A DNA stretch of 64,000 bases from Rhyacophila brunnea (Eukaryota > Arthropoda > Insecta > Trichoptera > Rhyacophilidae). The stretch covers positions 1 to 64,000 of the forward strand of contig JAGYXB010001324.1 in assembly GCA_022495005.1 (NCBI GenBank), written 5' to 3'. The notes under the pieces were generated by a model. The model was not told the DNA's origin. It did no database searches and worked only from the letters and a program-made list of their open reading frames with translations. Below, one piece after another: positions 24,801 to 36,800 of this stretch (positions are counted from its first letter, which is position 1; each line of letters opens with the position of its first letter). Both the position numbers and the translations under genes were made by a program.

Positions 24801-27800
24801 CAATCCTGTGACGGCGTCGCCGGACTCGAGCACACGTCCAGATTGCACCTCCCGCCGAACGACACCTGATCTCCGCCACCCTCCGCCTACCCCTGTAAAG
24901 GCGACCCAGCCCCGACCACTGCAGCAGTCCGAAGAAGCCGATCATGTGACGACACCCTACCGAAACCAGCTACCCCTCCAGAACCGTTGGCACTTGCTGA
25001 GGGTATCTCGCAAGACGAACTAGAAACCTCGACGACATCACCCCATAACCACAAAACGTGCCCCATGAAAACCCAATCAATGTGTTACCGACGTGAACCA
25101 TTCAAAACCCCCGCGATTTATTAGTGAAATTTTCTTTGTTTTATCAATACACGCTCCATTCACATTACGTGGTTGCCGATATGAATTTTGAAACAAAAGA
25201 TGGCAGGGTGGTTTTGTCACCAGACGAAAAAACCCCTGGCCCGCAGTTTCAAATCACAAATCCGCAACCTTATCAAACGCCTTCGAATTAGGGTTCACCA
25301 CCCCTGATTTACGAAATGACATCATCACAGCACATTTCAACAGCGGCAAAAAGGGCGAGTACCTAAGCCCAGCTACTAGGAAATGGTAACTTGCCGGCAG
25401 ACAAACAAAAATTTACCGTAAGTTGTTTCATCCCTCTGCCCCTCCCTCCTGTCTCACCACCCGTAGGTTCGTGGCAGATAAAGGAGACAGTGGAGATTGC
25501 GCGGGGAAAGCAAAAGGAGCCGTGTGCCACGGGCTGCGCGCTCGGCATAGCCGGGCGGTGTTCTTCCACGCGAAAAATACCGCGCTTTTCTCGGCGTTGT
25601 AAATCAGTGAATCTCTTTTCCCATTATCGGCTTAATAATAACTCCTATAACCACCTCGAAATCACGCATCGCGTCTTCGATAAAACGCTCTGGCGTCAAT
25701 TCCGCTAATGCGCCCAAACACGTGCTCCAATGTGACGACTGTGCGATAACTAAATCTAAGGCTTCTTTAAGTGTAATTAATGATGTAAACTAATCGATGT
25801 CCACCCTAATGTTATTACAACCCACGCTTGTATAATTTAGTGTGATTAAATATATCCTCTGCGCGGAGGTTTTGAATCGAAGTTTCTGTGTTATAATTAT
25901 GTCCTGATGTCCACACAACCCTCAATCAAGGTGATACTCCTGAAGAACGCCGCCAGCATAAATGTGAGTTCTCCACCCATTCTTCCCGGTATCAGTACTT
26001 ATAGGTACTAAAAAATATTCATTATTATTATTTATATTTAAACGATTATATCATTATGATTTATTAGTTGGTGAGAATGTAAATATGCAGACGTAAACAA
26101 TGATTTAATCGTGCATATATTTAAGTTTCAACGAAATAGAGTTGTTTATTTTATATAAAGCCTTAGGCATGGTAATTCTTAAACCGCGATAAAGAATACA
26201 TTATGTTAAGAGTAAAATGAATTACTGTAGTAGATAGAAACTGATTAAAATACCTCGTCTACGTTCTGTATACGTGTCTACGACAGTGCGGCGTCCAATT
26301 GTCCGGAGGCCAGTCGTCCCATTCCCCGTTTTTCTCAGCTCGTATTCTTGTTTGTCCGGTGGTTGTTTGTCCAGTACAAATCTTGCAATCGATTTTTAAC
26401 TAACTTCCCGACTAGCTAGACATTTGAAACTTTTAGAATATATCAGAACACGATGCCAATGCTTTCTTTTAATACTTTTAGCCATCTTTAAGTAGAATTG
26501 AATTCATTTTCAGTTAATTCTGTTTTTTATGAAAAGTTATTTCGGAAGAAATCCGTAATCTAATCGACTACTATTGGTTGCTAAGGGGGTGGTCCTAGCA
26601 ACTAAATTAATAATATGTAGGTATGTGCGTTACTATCGAAATCAAAATGACATTTCAGTATTCTATATTTGTTTGTTTGTTTGTTAGAAAATAGCAAAAA
26701 AATGATTTGTTGACAATTGCCTTATTTGTCCTAAATTATTAATACATAGAATTGTCAAGTTTACATGATTCAACAGAAAATTTAAAAACGTGGTAAGTAT
26801 ATAAAAAGTTATTTTTATCTTGTACCTACTTAATTATTTCTTATTCGATTGGTAGTAAAAATAATAATTTTACCATTATTATGACAATGAGTAGGTATTT
26901 AAATAAAGAATTTTTTAAATATACTTTTTACAAAATTGTAGGTACCAATCCCTTGGTATAAAAATGGCCATGTTCTTTGACTTTCCTTATCTATCCGTGC
27001 GTGGTGTAATATGCGTGTGCCTGGCTCAAGAAACTTGTGGCATTTGGTTTGTAATCCACTGACAGACAGTGGCGCACCCAGGGGGGGGAGGGGGCAAGGG
27101 GTCCTGGCCCCCCTCAAATATGAAAATTATCAGAATGATTTTACACAATGAAATTGAAAGCCAATAAACTATACCTCGGGCTTAGACAAATAATAAGGCA
27201 AAAAATGGTTTGTAATTCTGCAGCACCCTTTGTAGAAAAAATTCTTAGATTTTAATTTCTAACACAAAAATTTCGAAACACTAATGTCGGGTTTTTTTAG
27301 AAACCCGTTCCCTAATGAACTGTCAAAAAATTCTCGGTGTTCACCCGAATTCCGGAGTTGTATAGGTCATGGCTGGGGAGGGCTGACAGGGCTCGAGCCT
27401 GGAGGGCGGGCTGTGAGGGGGCCCGGCGTGTGGGGTTGACTAGATGAGTGAGATAAAAACAACTTCATAAATTATATTTTATAGTAAAAAAGTCGCCTGC
27501 GGCGCTATGATACTTCATGATCGTGAACATTTTAAATTTTATAATTGTGTAATATATTTTATGATTATTATCTGTCGATACTCGACAGCTCCATTATTAA
27601 AGTAGATGTATTGAAAATCGCCAATAATTCTCTGTATAAGTACCCTCAACTTGAACTAAAACACAATTTGAAAAACGTTAAAGTACTGTTTCACACTGCC
27701 TTTAATCTAAGCGGTAGGTAGGGGGCCCGCCAAATATTCTAGTCTGAGGGCCCGTTTCAGGATATGGGGGCCATGGCGGACACGGAGTGCAATAGACAAA

Positions 27801-30800
27801 AGACCGATAAACGAGAAATTAGGCTGTGTTTTGTTTATTAGGTTTGTGTATAAGTTAAATGCAATAATACTTTTTTTGTCCATTTTCAATTAATATTTTG
27901 GAACCCCTATATTAAAAAACCAAAAATCTACGATAAACATTCGGCGAAAAGAACGACTACACCCACCACAGTTGGTGGTGGTGTAAATCAAAAGAACATT
28001 TTTTTCAGTGGAATTCGGCATAAATATTGTAGCTCTCTAGACCAGTGCTGCAGATCAAGCGGGTAGCACAGCCGATATTATTTGAGTAATGTTTTAGCAT
28101 ACTAAATGAACATGTCCAGCATGGTCGCTGTTAGTCACTTTCAATCCGCCAGTCGCCGATGACACGCTTAACGGTTACCGCCACTATGCCTCCAATTTAA
28201 TAAAAACTAGGAGAAACTGTACAAATATATCGCCGTGTATTGTGAAAATATGTAAAAATAATTATATGATGAAGAAAAAGAGCCTATGGGACATATTTGT
28301 ATTCTCCTCCTTGCCCCCCCTCCCCCAATATTAAATCCTGGGTGCGCCACTGCTGACAGATGTATCCTTTTGCCACATTGAAGCAACGAAAACTTGAAAA
28401 TAGAAAAAAACGCAGATGGGCACTTCTACCACTGACTGCAGAAAGTTTCATAATTTGACATTAAAATTTAGACATTCAGAAGAAAGGCATAAATTTTATT
28501 AAATTAATTCATGTTTCAACCATTCACTGAAACAATATTAATTACTGTCACCATATTAATATGAATATTATTTAATATTATAATATAACACTCTATTCCA
28601 CAGAATGCGGTAAACCAACGCCGCAGGGGACGGCAAATGTAATCAATGGAACGAATGCTCTTAAAGGGGAGTTCCCCTGGCATGTCGCTATTTATAGTAC
28701 ATATGGACAACCAGAAGAGAATCCCGTCCCAAGTATATGGTGTGGAGGAACTATTATCAGTAGATCACTCGCCATAAGTGGTATGTAATGCTATTTTATT
28801 ATTTAATGCTCAACAATAAATTTAACACTCAGAAACAGGGATCATCAATAGGAGAAGATTTAGTTCATTGGTCATATTTCGCACCGTGAGTGTAAAACCA
28901 AGGCATCTGCAAAAGACATATTTTGGATATATTAGGCTTTGAAGTCTTCGTTTTGTTAGGAGAAATAGAGTTTATAAAAAAAAACATAATATTAGGTTTA
29001 TATCTATATTATAATATTGCATGTCCTTTAAGTTACTTCACTTTTACATTATCAAGTTCACGACTTTTGCAGTTGTTTTACATTTAATCTCAAAATTGAA
29101 AATTTTGCAGATGCCTTGGTTTTACACTCACGGTGCGTATGTTATCTATGGCTGATAAGTCTGGACTTTCAATTGGTAGTGTCTTCTTTGAGCAGCGATC
29201 GCATTCATGGACCTAATATTCTAAGCTACGCATTCTGCTGTAGGTTTGATACCAAGTTGCGTGCCTAGTAGGGACTGTGGATGGATAATAATATATGTCG
29301 TAATGGTCTTTGTGTCTGGACCTTCCCTAGAAACTGAAAAAAATGCTAATTACCTAGACCAGGTGTCGGCTGAAGCGGCTCTTTGCATAGACGTTTGCGG
29401 CTCTTCAAACATAAACTAAAATTTCACCTTGTCTCAAGCAGCTTCATAATGTATTAAGAAAAATGAAGAACAGATTTAGTGAACGTTTTCACCAGTTCAG
29501 AGGAAAGTAAAATTACACTAGCTTTTATCGTAAATGCTCACAAAATGAATGTCCCGTTAGACACAGATGCTGGTTCACTCCAGATGCAGTAAATAGATTT
29601 AAAAAGCAAGGAACTGTAGAGCAACAAATTTATATATCTGACCAGCTGCTTGAAAGAACTCGAAAGAGAGAAATCCAATTAGATTTCTCAATACATGTTG
29701 ACAGCTATAAAACAACAGCCTAAAATAGAAACAATAATATTTGATACATGGAATAGTTTGCCTGAAACATATTATGACGCGTTAAAAAAATTAGCTTTTG
29801 GTATTCTCACAATCGTTGGCTCTACATAATATCCGAACAAACATTCTCATCTATGAACTTAATAAAAAATAAACTAAGAAGCAGAATAACAGATGAAAAT
29901 TTACAATCATGTAGATATTCAATTACAAATAAGTAGCTATTTGCCAGATATAGTAAAGCTATCAAAAGCGATGCATGGACGCCGGTTTAATTATTTTTTT
30001 TAATAAACATCTTGAACTTTCCCCCCCTCTAAAAATCCATGTACATATATATATGCGGCTATCTGGTACCTTTGTTATCCTGTTTCCTTGACAATTTGGC
30101 TCTTTTCACTTGACAAACTGTCGACCCCTGACCTAGATAAATGAACAAATATTTCTTAATCTTGTCAGAACCACGTGACTGAGGATCGTGACTCAGATGA
30201 TTTTGCTGTCGAACAGTCTCTGAATGGGTTGGCACTAAGGATTCCATTCCCGGTATCCCGAGCTATTTTTGATACATATGAATCCCGCAGTGGCGAAGGG
30301 TGACTTTTGGAAAGAGGTAGGCTGTGGAGATATGATAAAAAGAGCACACTTGTCAGGTATACTTACGAGAATAGTACGATATTTACTACTAATGAATAGG
30401 CACACACTAATAAATGATAACGACACACTAATTCAATGAAACTTCAAAAACTCATTGACGACATAAAAATAAGCGATGTGTTTAAAATACGTATTTTTCA
30501 AAACATGTATACGCATCAAAAATCATTAGATAAAATTTATTTTTATTTTTAAAAACAATCTATACTTACTTATTTATTAATATTCGATAAATGCCGTTGA
30601 AATTATTATTTTAATTATCTAATTATTGATTTTGGACAAAGTGCGCAGTCGTGACAACAATATTATGCGCGAATATTTTAGGCTCTGCGAAAGGAGCTTG
30701 CCTCATTTCGTACAAATCAGCAGACTTGCTGAGGTTACGAGACGTAAAGTCCATACGAAAAAAACTCAGAATTATTCCAAACATAATCGGAAATTTATTT

Positions 30801-33800
30801 ACCGAGAAGTCGCGGCGCGGCGTTTATTATTTAATTTACGGCGCGGCGCGCTGTGGTTTTTTTAATACCTTTGCAGTTGTTTTGTAAACTGTGTAATACT
30901 GTAATACATTCCTACATATGCGATCTCGTTGGCAAAATAAATTATTGTTATATAACATAAAATAATGAAGTGATTAAGTATATAAATATGTCAATATGCA
31001 ATTAAAAAATATTTTTCTTAAGAAGGTAGGCTTTAAATAATCGCCTAGTATGGAGTCTTCGCCACTGGAATCCCGGGATTGATAAACATAGTCCCGAAGC
31101 TTTGGGGTTGATTTTTTTTATCAATTTTTATGGAAAATATAACAAAAAAAATACTTTTAATAACAAATAACTACATTAGAAATAAACTGAATTTGAATGA
31201 AGTTTGATTTATATTTTAAACCCATGTGTAGGTAAGTTGCCGATTCATTTTATGTTTTCACATAAATTAATAAAAATGAGAAAGATTGAAAAAAAATAAT
31301 GCTTAGCACTATTAACAAAGTAATTCCACCATGGTCTCATTCGTTTTACGGCAGTTTCATATTCGGCTGACTAATTAGATTTATGAAGCGGAACGGCCAT
31401 AAGTACACCATGATTTGCTTTACTATTTTTAATCTCGCTAACCCATTCATTAAGTCTTTACTATCAGAAACAGCAATCTCATACTATATTCACATTATTA
31501 TTTATATAACAATATTATTTACTCCATTAAACTTATGTATTTCGAAGATTGAACGTATAAAATATTAACAATAAATGTCTTAAATAGTATAAACTATACT
31601 AGATTTATTTTTGACAGATTTTATCAATGTTATTTTTGTAAATATAAAAATTTTATATTAACAATGGAAAAAAATGCCAATCCCGAGATAAGAATTTTGG
31701 CTCGGGATTGGATTCCCTAGTCGGCACCACTCCTTTCGTCTTTCTACGATACGCTAGAAGACTCGTGGCACTTAAAAACTGGTGACACAATCTGGGACAT
31801 CCAATGTTTGCTTTAATATTCCGATGCGGCATGTCTAAAAGATAAGACAGCGTGCACGACATAATATACACTAACGATCCTGATAAGCCACATGTATTCA
31901 ATAACCACTTGTGGATGCGACAGCTCCCAATAACTCGTAAGTGAACACCATTATACCCACGAGATAGGTAATTATCGCTAGATACAAAATGTCTGCTTAT
32001 GAGCAGTGTGAAAAGAGTTGTGTCTGGAAAAGTGTGGTATTCCACGTGAAGCGACGAAGCGGTTCAGTGGTTACAGGTTCAAGTCCCGTAGGGCGTCGAA
32101 TTTTTTTCAAAAAATATTTTTCTAGTAGGTAGATATATACATTAGGTATTTTCAAATTGTGTATGTTCAATATTTACAAAGTGTTTTTTTATAATATTGC
32201 AAATGGTATTTCTCAATGTATTTTTGGAAGACACACATCACTAGTTGGTGCTCGATTGTACAGATTTTTTTCCTTGATTCCAATAGAAATGCACAGTTAA
32301 CTACCTATACAAATGCGTCACTTGCGTTTGCAGTTCGCCGTATCACACTTCACCGTGAAATGTTGTATCGGAAATATATGGCCGTTTATTAAAGACCGTC
32401 TAACCTTTTTGGGTCATATAGTACTGACATAAAATTCATGTCTAAATAAAACACGGTTCTTGTCGGTTCACACTTTACAAGAAGCCAGCGGCAAACTAAT
32501 TTTGAAAATAGCCGATGTACTGGATTATTTGTTAGGTTAGCTTAGGTTTTCATTCTTGAATTCTGCCAAAATCAGCTACGAAAATTGAATTAATGTTCAT
32601 ATTGAATCTAATAAAATTGGGAGACTTTATAGTATACGGTCATCTCTTTCCGATAAGAAAGCTCACGGCAAACTGTGCCACAGTAAAATGTATTACGTAC
32701 AATTTACAATAATAATTATGTAATCATACAAATATATAAAATCTTGCATGGCAAAAGTTGGTTAATATGTCCATTTCTTAATTAAGTACATAATAATATA
32801 ACATTTTGTATATAGTTAGGTCTTAAATAAAATAATGAACTATTATTAACCTGAAATAATAGAATAAAAACATACCTTAAAAACATAAATGCAATTAGGT
32901 TTAGGTTTTATAGATTATGTCAAACTTAAAAATGGCCACAACTACATAACATGTTTTTGAGACTTACAAACTTTTGCCAGCAACACCACGAATATAGGTT
33001 TGTTATTTTAAAAAAAATTCCCTGTGTGCTTTTTTTTTTAGCTGCCCATTGCTTTTACAATCCGGTAACGAGGACATCATTTGATGTAGACTTATTCACC
33101 GCGTCTGTTGGAAAAGTGTACAGTGACTTCATCCATCCCGAGGAAACCATGGATCCCTTCATTCAAAAAACTGGAGTAGCTACCACATAATTAATATTTT
33201 ATTTAACAATATTCTGTTTAGTCACATAAACCGTAGAAGAATTATTGAGGCGTCTAATTCCAAAAAGCGATAAGTCCACATTTGGGCAAAATCGAGAAAA
33301 AAATACGCACGTAATCTATAAATTCCAAAATGCGACATAACCCTACGAAAAAAAATATTTTAAGTCTCGATTTATTACAAAAAGCGCCAAGTCCGTGTTT
33401 CGTATTATTTAAAGCTTGGTTGATTTCGCGTATTGAAATATTGAAAAGGGCGTCTCCCATGCTGTAGCATATGGTAAACTCATGACAGTGCCACGGAAAT
33501 ATGCGCCTTATGCAGAATAAATTAAAAAAGTGAGGTACAAGTAGCGCTACGTCCAATTTTTTTTGCCAATATTTATTACATTTAAGAGTTTATCGGTTGA
33601 AACAAATTGCCATTTGGTTCTAATTTCGACAGAGAATACAACGGTAAAATAATCTCACGTTAAAACAAATAATTGAAGCTTGAAACATAAAAATGTTGTT
33701 TCCCGAAAATATTGAATTGTGGACTTGTCGTTTTTTGTAATTAGACGCCTTAATTTGTTTGCTAGTAAAACTTTTTGACTACGGTCATTTTGATGACTGA

Positions 33801-36800
33801 TGCTTTAACCTAGATCAGATACTATGGATTCTATGACATTACCCTTTTAGTTCACTATGTCGTGCTCTAGAGTTGGGGAATAGGGCACAGGTACAAGGCA
33901 GTAGCGAAGAGTGGAGGTAGGCTGTTAAGATCCATCATAAATAGTTAGTGTTAGTTGTTATTAAATAAATTTTGCATACTTTTTCATTCATACTTACTTT
34001 ACCCTTGATTCGGCCGAGACCTCGATTTTCAAAGCTCAAAAGCTAAGACCTTTAAAGCTTAGTAAGGTACCACATTTCACAGCCATACAGGACCACAGGT
34101 AGCACGCACGCGTTGAACAAACGATATTTGGTTCTCACAGAATACAGCCTTGACCTCCATCTTACTCAAAGTTGGCATAATATTATAATCATGGCCCCCA
34201 CATCCTGAACCGGGCCCCCATGCTAGGATCTTTGGTGGCCCCCCTAACCATCTCTAAGGATAAAGGCAGTGTGATGCTCTACATTAGCGTTTTCCAATTG
34301 GTGTACGCGGTAAAATTAATGTGTATAATTGTGTTTTTTGTTGTATATTTTAATACATCCATTTAAAATAAGTAGAAGAACATTATTGAAGGAAAATAGC
34401 GCTTTTTTACTGTTAAAGCAAATTTGTATTGTGTTTATCTCACTTATCTGGTCGACTGTCCTCGACGGGCCCCTTCGGAACCTGGGCCCCCAGGCCAGAG
34501 CACTGTCAGCCCCCCCTTATGGGAGCCATGATTATATTAATCAACATAATATATTAAATTCATATTGTATTGTTTCAGATAAAACAAATTGAAATTCCGT
34601 CAGATTACGAAGGAGTGCTATCTAGCTACAGTCATGACCTGGCACTGCTGGTCATGGAAACTCCTTTAAATTTCTCTAACCTCATAATGCCGATTTGTCT
34701 CAATTTGGTGGACAGAGATTTTGACGAGGATCAGTCTGCTGCTGGATTGGACGCAAGGGTTTGTAATGCTACACTATCGAAGATTTACTTTAGAATAAAT
34801 TCTAAATGCTGTTGGCATTAATTCAATTGTATTCAGGGGCGTTCCAGTAACCGTTACGTGAACATTGAGTATCGCTTCAAGTCAGGCATTGACGTCCTGT
34901 GGGGGTGGGCAAGCCATGCGTATTTTAGGGGCGGAAAATGAAAGAATAAATACTTAGTACCTGTCATTACAATTTTTGAAAGCAGTGGCGGTTTTTCATT
35001 AAGTGGACGATGCGAACGCTTCGTTAGAAAGTACAGACATATTAAGGCTATACTTCAGTTGAGGCTTGGTCAAAAAATATCGTGGCTAGGCGATGCGCGG
35101 ATTGTGCAAATAACATTAATAATTTGTCATAAAAATCCAACATGCGTCCATTTAATGTTATGTTTATTGTTACCTATATTACTAATAATAATGGTATATT
35201 CATTGACATGTACGTACGTAAAGTTTTTTAGTCATCTTTACTCGATTTAAGAATATTTTCATCCGACGCCATGACAAAACAAATCGACGTGCAGACACCT
35301 CGATGGTTGGTCTCCGATTGGCGACTAGTGAGAAATTTCATCGCACCTACTGTTGAAAATTATTTGCCGTTTCACTGAAGTACGCTCTTAAAGAAATCGG
35401 AAGGGGGCTCGAAACTTATCACTAAGACTTCAGTCAGTGTCTCAGACCTTCACATACTATAAAACCATCTTTGCTGTGAGTAAGTTTCGTAAAAATGCTT
35501 TAATCCTCAGTAGATGATAATATGTAGCTATGTCATTTTTCCAAAATTTTCGTTGCGGTTGTTCAAGTTTGTAAAATGAGTTGATAAAATGAAAAACGGT
35601 AACATTCTAAGTCTGGTAAGCATGGCCCTCATATCCTAAACCAGGCCCCAGGGCCAGGATCTTTGTCGGGCCCCCCTACCTATCGCTAGGGTTAAAAGCA
35701 GTGTGACCATTAGAGCACATTTGTGATGTGTGTTTATCTCATTTATAAGGTAGTCACGCCATGCGGGGCCCTCTCAGAGCCCTGTCAGCCCCCCTTATGG
35801 GGGCCATGCTGGTAAGGTAAGGTGGTAGGCCGGATAAGAGAGGTTGATCGCATTGAATATCTGTAAACATTTCAATCACATAATATTTCCGTCATGGTAA
35901 CCATCGGGTGCGAACATCCCAAATAAATGGTGTGGAAAATTCTACACTCTGCAGACTGCAATTAATAAACTGTATAAAATGTTTGCACACACTTTGTAGT
36001 CTGGAAATATTCGTTGTTTTACTTTTTGTAAAGTTCAATCTTGCTCAAATAATTTTGTTCTGTTTCATTGCGCGGTTGAAGCATCGGCCTATAGCGTCGT
36101 GGGTCCTAGGTTTCAATTTATTTCAATTTTTTCAATTTTTCAATTTATTCATTTTTTAACATATTGTGGACATTACAAATTATAAGTTTAAGACGTTCAC
36201 AACATGACATTTCGAAACAAAGATATATAAAACGGTATTACATAAAAAAATAGATGGATCAGTAGATAAATTAGATATGTACAAGGAATTACACCGGATG
36301 AGTTAAGTAGACCCTATTTTAAGAATGTATAAAACAACGTCCACCTAAACTTCATTCTCACGTAGGTGGAATATATCAACACCCGAAGCAATTTCGTTGA
36401 ACATAGTTATCGCCCTCCCAATTGGCATTACCAGTGGCAGGTTGGTTCTGCACCTTGGGAGAATAAACAACTAATGGTCTCTATTTCTGAGATAATTATC
36501 AGGGATACACAGGTCAACACTGCCCAGAATGGCAGAGTTCTCATGTATACCTCGTACAAGTCGAAAAAAATATGTTCGAATACTGGGTCTGGCAAGTTCA
36601 CATATTGTTTTTCAATTTGTGTATGAGTCAGAGTATGAAACTGGGATAGGAATATAGGTTGAGCAATTGACATCCATTTCTCGTAAAAACTAAATCTGTT
36701 AATACAAATCTCTACTCTGTGGACGCTCATATCATCTAATTAGATCGGACAAGGTTAAAGAAGAAGAAGAAACTCCTGCAAGTCCAGACATGTAAAAATC

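Larger units (their letters stand above)
23454..25994 (+). mobile_element. Non-autonomous LTR retrotransposon (TRIM-like), 2541 bp
   Basis: Two 780-bp direct LTRs frame a 981-bp inside. A 4-bp duplication gtac lies at 23450-23453 and 25995-25998. The LTRs start TGTCACC and end TATCA. The primer-binding site follows the 5' LTR, and a purine-rich run (agatggcaggg) precedes the 3' LTR. I counted ten substitutions and no indels between the LTRs (1.3%), so it is fairly recent. The inside has only short overlapping frames without gag, protease, RT or integrase motifs, so it depends on a relative elsewhere. The 4-bp duplication is compatible with Ty3/gypsy. Confidence 0.93.
22832..28603 (+). other. 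Intron 4 of the protease gene
   Basis: 5.8 kb, containing the LTR retrotransposon (23454-25994), a ccacgttttt-family copy (26325-26840) and a catggccccc MITE (27368-27775). The pieces 23396-23430 and 26290-26325 share 'aattggacgcc'-type sequence, probably remnants of one repeat. Confidence 0.6.
28781..33041 (+). other. Intron 5 of the protease gene
   Basis: 4.3 kb with a 258-bp hairpin-ended element (28880-29137), the hAT remnant 29360-30130, an unidentified coding-derived repeat (31655-32045), SINE-B (32041-32200) and the 32335-32715 repeat. A GC-rich islet at 30810-30850 (cgcggcgcgg) is unexplained. 30400-31650 is otherwise AT-rich sequence without a recognisable feature. Confidence 0.6.
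33176..34578 (+). other. Intron 6 of the protease gene
   Basis: Contains the aggcgtc TIR element (33248-33750), a cgaagggtggagg fragment (33896-33960), an RT fragment (34030-34135) and a hAT MITE (34190-34530). Confidence 0.7.

Noticed and set aside
24532..25023. gag-like protein inside the LTR element
   Set aside because: Only short overlapping frames, Pro/Thr-rich, with no zinc knuckle, protease or capsid motif.
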